A stretch of DNA of 64,000 nt from Catenulispora sp. MAP5-51 (lineage in GTDB: Bacteria; Actinomycetota; Actinomycetes; Streptomycetales; Catenulisporaceae), in contig NZ_JBGCCH010000006.1 in the NCBI RefSeq assembly GCF_041261205.1, positions 124,001 through 188,000 on the forward strand, written 5' to 3'. Shown in pieces: positions 41,255-49,867 of the stretch. The position numbers and the translations under genes were made by a program. A model generated the notes under the pieces. It was not told the origin of the DNA and searched no databases. It saw nothing but the letters and a program-made list of their open reading frames with translations. Positions within the stretch are counted from its first letter, which is position 1, and every line of letters begins with the position of its first letter.

Positions 41255-42512
41255 GCAGCCGCGCCAGCTGCTCGCGCACCTTCCTGCCGACCCACAGCCA
41301 CAGGCTCGTCGGCAGGAACACCGCGTCGCCGACCATCATCGCCGCCGAGAACATCGGCAGCCCCATCACGACCGCGATCGAGAAGTGCATCCCGACCAGC
41401 ATCACCAGGCACGGGTACTTCAGCCACTTGCTGAACACGGCGAACGGGAAGGCGATCTGCACGAACACCGTCAGATACGCCACGATCGCGATCATGACGC
41501 TCTGGCCTGCGAAGAAGTCGGACAGCCCGGGCCAGGGCCGGAACCAGTCCAGTTTCAGCGTGTAGTACAGCGCTGTCCCGTTCTGCCAGTAAGAGCCCTG
41601 CGACTTGTACAGGCCGGCCGCGGCGTAGACCACGCAGGTCTGCGCGGCTATCACCAGGGCCGCGGCGTTGTGCAGGAAGGTGACGATCTCCTCGCGGGTC
41701 CGGTCGAGCTCGGCGACCGCCTGCCAGCCCGGAGTGTCCGGCCAGCCGAACTCGGGGATGCCGCGCTGCTCGCGCTTGGCGGCCTGACGCCGGCGCCGCC
41801 GCGCGTCCAGCGACCAGCGCGCGCCGCAGCGGCTGAAGGCCAGGTAGATGGCCATCAGGCCCATGATGTTGTCGCCGCCGTCGGTGAGGAACACGTCGCG
41901 GCCGGTGAACGCCATGATGGTGAGCGCGAAGCAGATCGAGGTGACGCGGGTGCGCCAGCCCAGCGCGAACAGCAGGCAGACCAGGATCGCGACGGTGTAC
42001 CAGAACTCGAACCAGGTCTTGCCGCCGTGGCCGAGGAACGTGTACCACCAGCGGTCGACCGCGAACCAGTCCAGGCCGGGGTCGTTGGCGAACTGCTGGT
42101 TCAGCGCCGGCGTCCAGGGCGCGTTCGGGCCCCAGAGCGCGTCGTGCTTCGGGTACTCGTGCAGCAGGAAGATCAGGTAGAGCGAGCCGTATCCCATGCG
42201 CAGGACCGCGGTGCCGTAGAGCGCGATGGCGTGCGTCGTGAGGAACGTGAAGGCGTTGCGGGCCCTGGCGCCGATCCAGGTCAGCGGCTGGTGCCGGAAC
42301 TGCGTGGGCCCGGCGGCGGCCACCGCGACGGCCATCTCGGCGGTGTCGAGGACGGTTCCGGTCGCGTCGACGGTGTCGTCGGCGGTGTTGTTCAGGTCCG
42401 GGGCGGTGTCGTTCAGGTCCGGCGCGGTGTTGTTCAGATCCGGGGCGGTGTCGTCCAGGTCCGGGCCGGTGTTGTTCAGGTCCGAGGCGGTGTCGTCCAG
42501 GTCCGAGGTCAC
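41136..42512 (-). CDS. HTTM-domain membrane protein (vitamin K carboxylase-like)
   Basis: A 458-residue protein. Residues 1-45 are six heptapeptide repeats of the type D-L-N-N-T-A-P; the rest is the horizontally transferred transmembrane (HTTM) domain related to vitamin K-dependent gamma-carboxylase, with several hydrophobic helices, for example 'AVLRMGYGSLYLIFLLHEYP' and 'WYTVAILVCLLFALGWRTR'. The GTG start at 42512 overlaps the stop codon of the DUF5819 gene; the two genes form a pair often seen in streptomycetes. The C-terminal ~40 residues are encoded antisense to the end of the nucleotidyltransferase-like gene. Enzymatic activity is not established. Confidence 0.85.
   Translation of the reverse strand: MTSDLDDTASDLNNTGPDLDDTAPDLNNTAPDLNDTAPDLNNTADDTVDATGTVLDTAEMAVAVAAAGPTQFRHQPLTWIGARARNAFTFLTTHAIALYGTAVLRMGYGSLYLIFLLHEYPKHDALWGPNAPWTPALNQQFANDPGLDWFAVDRWWYTFLGHGGKTWFEFWYTVAILVCLLFALGWRTRVTSICFALTIMAFTGRDVFLTDGGDNIMGLMAIYLAFSRCGARWSLDARRRRRQAAKREQRGIPEFGWPDTPGWQAVAELDRTREEIVTFLHNAAALVIAAQTCVVYAAAGLYKSQGSYWQNGTALYYTLKLDWFRPWPGLSDFFAGQSVMIAIVAYLTVFVQIAFPFAVFSKWLKYPCLVMLVGMHFSIAVVMGLPMFSAAMMVGDAVFLPTSLWLWVGRKVREQLARLPRPGLYLISKRARPAPATPRSPEGSVLPHQAQPHKSASH
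42385..42510 (-). repeat. Six 21-bp tandem repeats encoding the HTTM N-terminus
   Basis: Six consecutive 21-base units (42385, 42406, 42427, 42448, 42469 and 42490) differing at a few positions; each encodes one Asp-Leu-Asn/Asp-x-Thr-Ala-Pro heptad of the HTTM protein. The repeat keeps frame, so unit number can vary without disrupting the protein. Confidence 0.92.
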
Positions 42513-43222
42513 GGCGCCACGCTCCCGTTCGGGCATCCGTAGGAGACCGCGTCGGGGGAGACCTGGCGCCACGGGATGATGTGCACCGACGGCGTCATCA
42601 CCAGGTTCGGCGTCGCGGCCGGCGCGATGTCGGTGGTGGTCACCCGGAACTCGATGTTCATTATCTTGCCCGGGGGCACGCCGTCCTTGGCGCTGCGCGG
42701 GTCGATCCGCTGGAGTGCGATGTTCACCAGGTACTGCCGCATCATGTCGCCGCGGTCGGAGGTGGGGACGTCGGAGCCGTCGTGGGTCGCGGCGTAGCCG
42801 TCGGTCCAGGCCCGGCGCAGTTCGTTCTGCTCGGTGTGGCCCGGGAACGGGTTGTGCGCGATGGTGTCGTAGTCCATCTGCGAGAGGTTGTACCAGGGTG
42901 TGACGCTGCTGTAGCAGTCGGTGGAGACCCTGGCCTCGACGGTGAAGTTCTGCGACATCGGGTTCGGCGCGAACAGCCGCCAGTTCTGCTCGAACCACGG
43001 GTAGACCCATTTGGCGATGGGGGTGGCGAACTTCGTGCTGACCGTGTTCGTCGGCGAGTTCGTCAGGAACGTGATGCTCAGGTGGTAGAGCGCGAGCAGC
43101 GAGATGCCGAGGGTCGCGACGCCCAGGAGTGTCCGGGACCACCATGGCCGGGGTGTCTGACGGGGAGTCTGTCGAGGAGGGGTCGGCACGGGCGCGGGGG
43201 GTTCCTCGATCGGCTCGGACAC
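42509..43222 (-). CDS. DUF5819 family protein
   Basis: A 237-residue protein with a Pro-rich N-terminus (1-26), one membrane helix (about 32-52) and an extracytoplasmic domain. The segment 'WVYPWFEQNWRLFAPNPMSQNFTVEAR' identifies the DUF5819 family, which is regularly encoded next to an HTTM protein. The two are translationally coupled here (GTGA overlap), implying one membrane complex. Its function is unknown. About 100 bases without a recognised signal separate it from the Lrp-type gene. Confidence 0.88.
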   Translation of the reverse strand: MSEPIEEPPAPVPTPPRQTPRQTPRPWWSRTLLGVATLGISLLALYHLSITFLTNSPTNTVSTKFATPIAKWVYPWFEQNWRLFAPNPMSQNFTVEARVSTDCYSSVTPWYNLSQMDYDTIAHNPFPGHTEQNELRRAWTDGYAATHDGSDVPTSDRGDMMRQYLVNIALQRIDPRSAKDGVPPGKIMNIEFRVTTTDIAPAATPNLVMTPSVHIIPWRQVSPDAVSYGCPNGSVAP

Positions 43223-43323
43223 GCAGCAAACCTAACGGATCGCCGGACGCTCGGTAACACCGTTTTCGCAAGTCGTGACGCCGGTGACCTAATGCGACTC
43301 CTGAGAAACCCCTGGAGCAGTCC

Positions 43324-43833
43324 TTACCCCTCGAGGCGCTCGGTGGCGCACACTTCGGTGAGCGGAAGTACCCGGTAGGGCACCGGGTTCGCCATCGCGA
43401 TCACCGTCGAGGTCCGCTGGATCCCCTCGAAGGAGACCAGCTTGTCGATCACCCGCTGCATGTCCGCGTTCGACCGCGCGACGATGCGGCAGAGCATGTC
43501 GCCGATGCCGGTGATCGTGTGCATCTCCAACAGTTCCGGGATCGCCGCCAGGTGCTCGCGGACCTGCTGCCCGCGCCCCTGCCGGATCTCCAGCGTCGCG
43601 AACGCGGTCACCGTGTAGCCCAGCGCCGCCGGGTCGATCACCGGTCCGAAGCCGCGCACCACGCCCCGGGCCTGCAACCGGTCCAGGCGCGCCTGCACGG
43701 TCCCGCGCGCCACGCCGAGCCGCCGCGACGCCTCCAGGATGCCGATCCGCGGCTCCTCGGTCAGCAGGGCGAGCAGCCGGGCGTCGAGGCTGTCGATCGG
43801 CGCCGTGGACGGCGGCGGTTCAGTCATGGACAT
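43324..43833 (-). CDS. Lrp/AsnC-family transcriptional regulator
   Basis: A 169-residue regulator. Residues about 14-65 hold the helix-turn-helix ('LDARLLALLTEEPRIGILEASRRLGVARGTV', given in parts) and residues 75-150 form the RAM ligand domain ('AFATLEIRQGRGQQVREHL', 'ITGIGDMLCRIVARS'). The start at 43833 was preferred because GGGAAG stands ten bases upstream; an ATG at 43884 would add 17 residues. It diverges from hppD across 152 bases with palindromic sites, so it very likely regulates tyrosine/4-hydroxyphenylpyruvate breakdown. Confidence 0.92.
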   Translation of the reverse strand: MSMTEPPPSTAPIDSLDARLLALLTEEPRIGILEASRRLGVARGTVQARLDRLQARGVVRGFGPVIDPAALGYTVTAFATLEIRQGRGQQVREHLAAIPELLEMHTITGIGDMLCRIVARSNADMQRVIDKLVSFEGIQRTSTVIAMANPVPYRVLPLTEVCATERLEG

Positions 43834-43922
43834 ATCGGTTGCTTCCCTTTCATGTCGGGTATTGCCTGATGTGTCGCTGGTCACACTGTACAGAAGTGGT
43901 GCTGATGAGCCCTCTTGGCTGA

Positions 43923-45125
<1,203 letters not shown>

Positions 45126-45180
45126 GCCCCGCCCGGGCGCGCGTCTACTGCAAAGGACGTAGTAGCTGGTCATCGTGCGG

Positions 45181-45221
45181 GTGTCGGCGATTCCTCAAGC
45201 TTGCGTAAGGAATCCCGGCAC
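45181..45221 (+). terminator. Stem-loop after hppD
   Basis: GTGTCGGCGATTCCT (45181-45195) pairs with AGGAATCCCGGCAC (45208-45221) with one wobble and one bulge around a 12-base loop, 56 bases after the hppD stop codon. It is a likely factor-independent terminator, though no T-run follows. Confidence 0.5.
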
Positions 45222-45261
45222 CCGTACAGGTTTGGGCGGCAGTGTTCTAGGCTCGGTGATC

Positions 45262-46278
45262 GTGGAGAGTTCACCGCGTCCCGGCTATTACCCCGACCCT
45301 TCAGTCCCCGGATACATCCGGTATTGGGACGGTTCGAAGTGGGTCCCGGGGACCAGCAAGCCGATGCCGAAGAAGGCCGGCGGAGGGGACGCGGAAGGGG
45401 CCGTCGGGGCCGAGGGCGCGTCCCCGGCACCGCGTCTGGCCGGCACGACGCTCGCCTTCCCGCCGATGGACGACGTGGGTGTCGGCGGCGCCGACATCGA
45501 CACGCTGTCCGCGGCGTCGGACACCTCAACCGCCTCGCTGTCGAAGACCCCGGCCTTCGCGCCGCCGCGTCCGCTGTCCGAGGTGAGCTTCGACGACGCC
45601 AAGCCCACGGCGTCCCCGTTCTCCGCGTCGAGGCGGGAGCCGAGCTTCGACGACGTGATCCCCGAGCCCCCGCGCCAGGCGCCGCCGTCGATGTCGTCTA
45701 TGCAGTCGATGCCGGGATTCCAGGTGGCGGCCGGCGGATCGACGTCCTCCCCGGCCGCACCACTGGCCAGCGCCTCCGGCATGGGCATCTCCATCACCGG
45801 CGGGCCGGGCATGGTGGCCCCGCCGAAGCAGACCCCGGCCCAGATGTCCGCGGCGAACCAGGCACTGCGCATCCGCCTGCTGCGCGCGGACGGCAAGCCC
45901 TTCGACGGCCCGGAGATCACCACCGGCCCCAAGCCGGGCGACAAGGTCCTCGGCGCCTCCCGCACCGAGTTCGACAAGCCGCGCGGCTCGAAGCAGAAGC
46001 AGGCCCCGAAGGTCGTGGTGAAGGCCGGTCCGATGGCGCGCGTCGGCCACACCCTGGCCGTGCTGCTGATCTCGGCGGTCGGCATCGTGCCGCTGGCGTA
46101 CCTGCTGCGGCAGTCGGTCCACGACCGCGAGGGCAAGCTCGCCGCGCGGATCACCTCGCCGACGAAGATGAACGTGCTGGACAGCACCTCCGAGGCCTAC
46201 CTCGGCGGCATGGCCGCGGTGCTGCTCGTCGTGGCGGTGCTGTACGCGATGCGGCTGAAGCGGCGGCGGGCGCGGTAG
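45262..46278 (+). CDS. DUF2510-type membrane protein
   Basis: A 338-residue protein. It opens with the short DUF2510 motif 'RPGYYPDPSVPGYIRYWDGSKW', found at the N-terminus of many actinobacterial membrane proteins. Residues about 35-190 are low-complexity Ala/Ser/Pro; two membrane helices follow at about 260-280 and 312-330, and the tail is Arg/Lys-rich. TAGGCT (45248-45253) eight bases before GTG 45262 suggests a leaderless start; GTG 45256 is possible. Its role is unknown. It converges on pncA with no gap. Confidence 0.75.
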   Translation: MESSPRPGYYPDPSVPGYIRYWDGSKWVPGTSKPMPKKAGGGDAEGAVGAEGASPAPRLAGTTLAFPPMDDVGVGGADIDTLSAASDTSTASLSKTPAFAPPRPLSEVSFDDAKPTASPFSASRREPSFDDVIPEPPRQAPPSMSSMQSMPGFQVAAGGSTSSPAAPLASASGMGISITGGPGMVAPPKQTPAQMSAANQALRIRLLRADGKPFDGPEITTGPKPGDKVLGASRTEFDKPRGSKQKQAPKVVVKAGPMARVGHTLAVLLISAVGIVPLAYLLRQSVHDREGKLAARITSPTKMNVLDSTSEAYLGGMAAVLLVVAVLYAMRLKRRRAR

Positions 46279-46851
46279 CTACGCCGCCGGCACGATCTCA
46301 ACACCCGCATCGCGCATCTCTGCCAGCGCCGAAGCGGTCGAAGCCTGGGCCACTCCGGCCACCAGGTCCGAGCGCAGCCGGGTCGTGAGGCCCAGCTTCA
46401 CCGCGTCCAGCGCCGTGGCGCGCACGCAGTAGTCCGTGGCGATCCCGACCACGTCCACCGTGTCCACGCCGCGGGCGCGCAGCCAGTCGCCGAGCGTCGT
46501 GTCCGAGCCGTCCAGCATGCCCTCGAACCCGCTGTACGCCGCCTGGAACGCGCCCTTGGAGAAGACCTCGTCGACGTGCGTGCGGTCGAAGTCCGGGTGG
46601 AACTCCGCGCCCTCGGTGCCGGCCACGCAGTGCACCGGCCAGCTGGCGACGTAGTCCGGCTCGGCGGCGAAGTGCGCGCCCGGGTCGGTGTGCCAGTCGC
46701 GGGTCGCGACCACGTGCTCGAAGCCGCCGCGGTCCGGCGCGGCCAGCAGCGCGGTCACGCCGGCCGCGACGGCCGAGCCGCCGGAGACCGGCAGCGAGCC
46801 GCCTTCGCAAAAGTCGTTCTGGACGTCGACGACTATCAGTGCGCGCGTCAT
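46279..46851 (-). CDS. pncA: Nicotinamidase
   Basis: A 190-residue isochorismatase-fold amidase converting nicotinamide to nicotinate for NAD salvage. Catalytic triad Asp9, Lys99 and Cys142 and the metal ligands Asp52, His54, His60 and His74 are all present, matching the mycobacterial PncA layout. It lies 35 bases downstream of pncB on the same strand, so both steps of the salvage route are encoded together. It would also activate pyrazinamide. Confidence 0.95.
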   Translation of the reverse strand: MTRALIVVDVQNDFCEGGSLPVSGGSAVAAGVTALLAAPDRGGFEHVVATRDWHTDPGAHFAAEPDYVASWPVHCVAGTEGAEFHPDFDRTHVDEVFSKGAFQAAYSGFEGMLDGSDTTLGDWLRARGVDTVDVVGIATDYCVRATALDAVKLGLTTRLRSDLVAGVAQASTASALAEMRDAGVEIVPAA

Positions 46852-46886
46852 GGTCGGCCTCTTTCTTAGGGCTTCGTAGGGCGCTG

Positions 46887-48188
46887 CTAGCTCGGGTACA
46901 CCGTAGGGATCGCCGGCTCGCCGCGCGAGAGCTGCGTGGACCACGGCGGCAGCTCGGCCCGCGAGGCCTCGTGGCGCTCCCGGATCTCGGCCAGGTTCGG
47001 GCGCGCGATGACCTCGCCCTTGGCCACGTACTGCATCAGCAGGTCGCGGCCCTCGGCGGCCAGCGCCTCGGGCACCGCGCCGGTGCCGACGACCTCCTCC
47101 TGCGCCACGCCGTCGGAGCCGATGCGGCGCCAGGCGTACTTGCGGCCGCCGCGGGTGGCCTTCTCCGAGGACTTCTTCGCCACCGGGACCATCGGCGCGT
47201 CCGCCTCCACGCTCGCGCCGCGCGCCACCAGCTTGTAGACCAGGCCCGCGGTCGGCGCGCCGGAGCCGGTCACCAGGTTGGTGCCCACGCCGTAGGAGTC
47301 CACCGGGGCCGCGGCCAGCGCGGCGATCTGGTACTCGTCCAGGTCCGAGGTGACCACGATCTTGGTGTGCTTGGCGCCGAGCTCGTCCAGCTGCTTGCGC
47401 ACCCGGTGCGCCATCCACAGCAGGTCGCCGGAGTCCAGGCGGACCGCGCCGAGGTCGGGGCCGGCGACCTCGACCGCGGTCCGCACGGCCTCGGCCACGT
47501 CGTAGGTGTCGACCAGCAGTGTCGTGCCCCGGCCCAGCGCCTCGACCTGCACGCTGAACGCGTCGCGCTCGCTGTCGTGCAGCAGGACGAAGGCGTGCGC
47601 GGAGGTGCCGGTCGTGGGGACGCCGAAGCGGTAGCGGGCCTCCAGGTTCGAGGACGCCGCGAAGCCGGCCAGGTACGCCGCGCGGGCGGCGGCCACGGCG
47701 GCCTGCTCATGGGTGCGCCGCGAGCCCATCTCCAGACAGGGCCGCCCCATCGCGGCCGAGGTCATGCGGGAGGCCGCGGAGGCGATCGCGCTGTCGTGGT
47801 TCAGCACCGACAGCACGAGCGTCTCCAGCAGCACCGCCTCGGCGAACGTGGACTCCACGATCAGCAGGGGCGAGCCGGGGAAGTAGCACTCTCCCTCGGC
47901 GTAGCCGTGGACGTCGCCGGTGAAGCGGTAGCCGGCCAGCCAGTCCCGGGTGGGCTCGTCCACGACACCGGAGGAGTGCAGGAAGTCGCAGACGGCGGCG
48001 TCGAAGCGGAATTCCTCCAGGGCGTCCAGGAGGCGGCCGGTGCCCGCGGTGACGCCGTAGCGGCGGCCGTCGGGCAGCCGGCGGGCGAAGACCTCGAACA
48101 CCGAGCGTCGGTGGGCGGCCCCGCTGCGCAGGGCGCCCTCCAGCATGGTGAGCTCATAGTGGTCCGTGAGGAGCGCGGTGCTGTTCAC
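46887..48188 (-). CDS. pncB: Nicotinate phosphoribosyltransferase
   Basis: A 433-residue enzyme joining nicotinate to PRPP to make nicotinate mononucleotide. It starts with the family motif 'LLTDHYELTM'; 'GARYRFGVPTTGTSAHAF'-like ('YRFGVPTTGTSAHAF') and 'VRLDSGDLLWMA' are the active-site strands, the latter next to the phosphorylated-His region. It diverges from clpS by 24 bases; the pncB/clpS/DUF2017 order is also known from Mycobacterium (Rv1330c-Rv1332), supporting an old conserved block. Confidence 0.95.
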   Translation of the reverse strand: MNSTALLTDHYELTMLEGALRSGAAHRRSVFEVFARRLPDGRRYGVTAGTGRLLDALEEFRFDAAVCDFLHSSGVVDEPTRDWLAGYRFTGDVHGYAEGECYFPGSPLLIVESTFAEAVLLETLVLSVLNHDSAIASAASRMTSAAMGRPCLEMGSRRTHEQAAVAAARAAYLAGFAASSNLEARYRFGVPTTGTSAHAFVLLHDSERDAFSVQVEALGRGTTLLVDTYDVAEAVRTAVEVAGPDLGAVRLDSGDLLWMAHRVRKQLDELGAKHTKIVVTSDLDEYQIAALAAAPVDSYGVGTNLVTGSGAPTAGLVYKLVARGASVEADAPMVPVAKKSSEKATRGGRKYAWRRIGSDGVAQEEVVGTGAVPEALAAEGRDLLMQYVAKGEVIARPNLAEIRERHEASRAELPPWSTQLSRGEPAIPTVYPS

Positions 48189-48212
48189 GATCTATCAGCG
48201 TAGTCTGGTGGG

Positions 48213-48515
48213 ATGAGTGTCGCGCCGGTGGAGGTCGATCCGGAGGCCACGGAGGAGACCCGGGCGGCTCCCGTGCAGGACCCGGTGTGGGTCACCGTGG
48301 TCTGGAACGACCCTGTGAACCTGATGAGTTATGTCACCTATGTGTTCATGACCTACTTCGGATACAGCAAGGGCAAGGCCGAGCGGTTGATGCAGGAGGT
48401 GCACAACCTCGGCAAGGCGATAGTGTCCAGCGGCGGCCGCGAGCAGATGGAGAAGGACGTGGCCGCGATGCACGGCTACGGCCTGTGGGCGACCGTGCAG
48501 CGCCAGGACGGCTGA
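48213..48515 (+). CDS. clpS: ATP-dependent Clp protease adaptor ClpS
   Basis: A 100-residue adaptor that delivers N-degron substrates to the Clp ATPase. The ClpS core is intact: '[19 protein letters not shown]' with the N-degron-binding Asn-Asp-Pro, '[17 protein letters not shown]' and '[17 protein letters not shown]'. The first 25 residues are a flexible acidic arm. TAGTCT (48201-48206) six bases before the ATG suggests a leaderless message. A DUF2017 gene follows after 23 bases. Confidence 0.96.
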   Translation: MSVAPVEVDPEATEETRAAPVQDPVWVTVVWNDPVNLMSYVTYVFMTYFGYSKGKAERLMQEVHNLGKAIVSSGGREQMEKDVAAMHGYGLWATVQRQDG

Positions 48516-48538
48516 ACGACCAGATCGGGGATCCCCAC

Positions 48539-49093
48539 GTGCTCAAGCCTTTCAAGGCCCACCGGTCCGGGCAGATCGTCGGCGTGTTCACCGACGGCCA
48601 GGCCGGCGTGCTGCGGTTCCTGCTGACCGGCCAGCTCGCGCTGCTGGACGAGGAGGACCCGCTGGGCTCGGAGCCGGACCCGCTGGTCGCCGCCCTGGGC
48701 ATCGCCGAGGGGCCGGTGAAGACGCCGGACAACCCGGCGCTGGCGCGGCTGTTCCCCGACGCCTACGGCGACGCCGACGAGGCCAGCGAGTTCCGCCGGC
48801 TCACCGAGCCGGACCTGCGCGAGGGCAAGCGCGCCATGGCCCGCCAGGTGCTGGAGACGCTCCAGGACTACCAGGGCGGCGACAAGCTGTCCCTGGACGG
48901 CGACCAGGCCCGGGCCTGGCTCGGCGCGGTCAACGACATCCGGCTGGTCCTCGCGGTCTGGCTGGAGATCGAGGACGACGACGACAACCCGTTCGAGCGC
49001 ATCGACGAGAAGGACGACCGCTACGAGATAGTGGTCATGTACCACTGGCTCGGCGCGCTGGTGGAGTGGCTGGTCGAGGCCCTGATGGGCTGA
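48539..49093 (+). CDS. DUF2017 family protein
   Basis: A 184-residue acidic protein recognised by the DUF2017 hallmarks 'GVLRFLLTGQLALLDE', 'DPALARLFPDAYGDADEASEFRRLTE'-type strand ('ARLFPDAYGDADEASEFRR') and 'WLGAVNDIRLVLAVWLEI'. In actinobacteria it follows clpS, as here, and may take part in protease control; the function is undetermined. GTG at 48539 follows GGGGATCC. The following 150 bases hold no recognised gene. Confidence 0.9.
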   Translation: MLKPFKAHRSGQIVGVFTDGQAGVLRFLLTGQLALLDEEDPLGSEPDPLVAALGIAEGPVKTPDNPALARLFPDAYGDADEASEFRRLTEPDLREGKRAMARQVLETLQDYQGGDKLSLDGDQARAWLGAVNDIRLVLAVWLEIEDDDDNPFERIDEKDDRYEIVVMYHWLGALVEWLVEALMG

Positions 49094-49246
49094 TCCGGCG
49101 GCCGGGCGTGTCGGCGGACCGGCGTGCCGTCCGCCGTCCCGGATGCCGGACTCCCCGTCTCGAACCGGGGCCGTCCTCCACCGCCCCGAGTGAAACCCGG
49201 CGCAGAGCATTGAGTCGTTTCCCGAGGTGTGCCAGCATCCTGGCTC

Positions 49247-49723
49247 ATGACAGAGGCACTCGGTGGGGTCCCGTACACCCCCCGGAGGGTGCGGCCGCTC
49301 GGCCTGCTCCAGATCGACGACTGGCGGGTGAAGCTCCACGGGCTGTCCGCCTCGCCCGGGGGCGAGCTCGACGACGCCGCTCAGGAGGGCGCGCGCAAGG
49401 CCGCCGGGGAGGCGCTGCCCAAGCCCGGGACCGGCGGCGGGCGCTATGGGGTCGGGTTCGTGATCGCGCACCGGTCGACGAACGCTTATTCATACGTGGT
49501 CGGGTGGTGGGCGTACGGCTGTCTGCTGTCCACGGCCGCGTACTCGGCCCGGTTCTCCGAACCCGCGGAGATCGCCCGGTGCCCGGCCCGGCAGGCCGGC
49601 TGCGTGTGGGAGCTCGCGGTGATCGACCACGAGCGGCGCGCCTGGACCCGGACCATGCTGGGGGCCGAGGCCGACGGCGATGTCGAGGGATATCTGGGGG
49701 CGGTCTTATCGGGGAGGGTCTGA
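49247..49723 (+). CDS. Hypothetical protein (158 aa)
   Basis: A small soluble protein without a recognised domain. The N-terminus 'RRVRPLGLLQIDDWRVKLHGLS' and the centre 'GVGFVIAHRSTNAYSYVVGWW' look like a compact alpha/beta domain, and 'RTMLGAEADGDVEGYL' closes it; similar uncharacterised proteins occur in streptomycetes. It is transcribed alone and ends 46 bases before a very strong bidirectional-type terminator. Function unknown. Confidence 0.7.
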   Translation: MTEALGGVPYTPRRVRPLGLLQIDDWRVKLHGLSASPGGELDDAAQEGARKAAGEALPKPGTGGGRYGVGFVIAHRSTNAYSYVVGWWAYGCLLSTAAYSARFSEPAEIARCPARQAGCVWELAVIDHERRAWTRTMLGAEADGDVEGYLGAVLSGRV

Positions 49724-49769
49724 TCTCGGTGAAGGATCTGAATCAGTTCTTGTAGCCACTCACTGCGGA

Positions 49770-49812
49770 AACGGCAGCGGGGCCCCTGGGATCCAGGGGC
49801 CCCGCTGCCGTT
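49770..49812. terminator. Perfect 20-bp-stem hairpin between convergent genes
   Basis: Bases 49770-49789 (beginning AACGGCAGCGGGG) pair perfectly with 49793-49812 across a three-base loop. It lies between the 158-residue protein gene and the chaplin gene that converge here, so it should terminate both. No T-run follows either arm. Confidence 0.8.
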
Positions 49813-49867
49813 GTCGTGCCGGACTGGGCCGGTGTAGGTGTCGGTGTAGTCGCCGGTGTCGGTGTGC

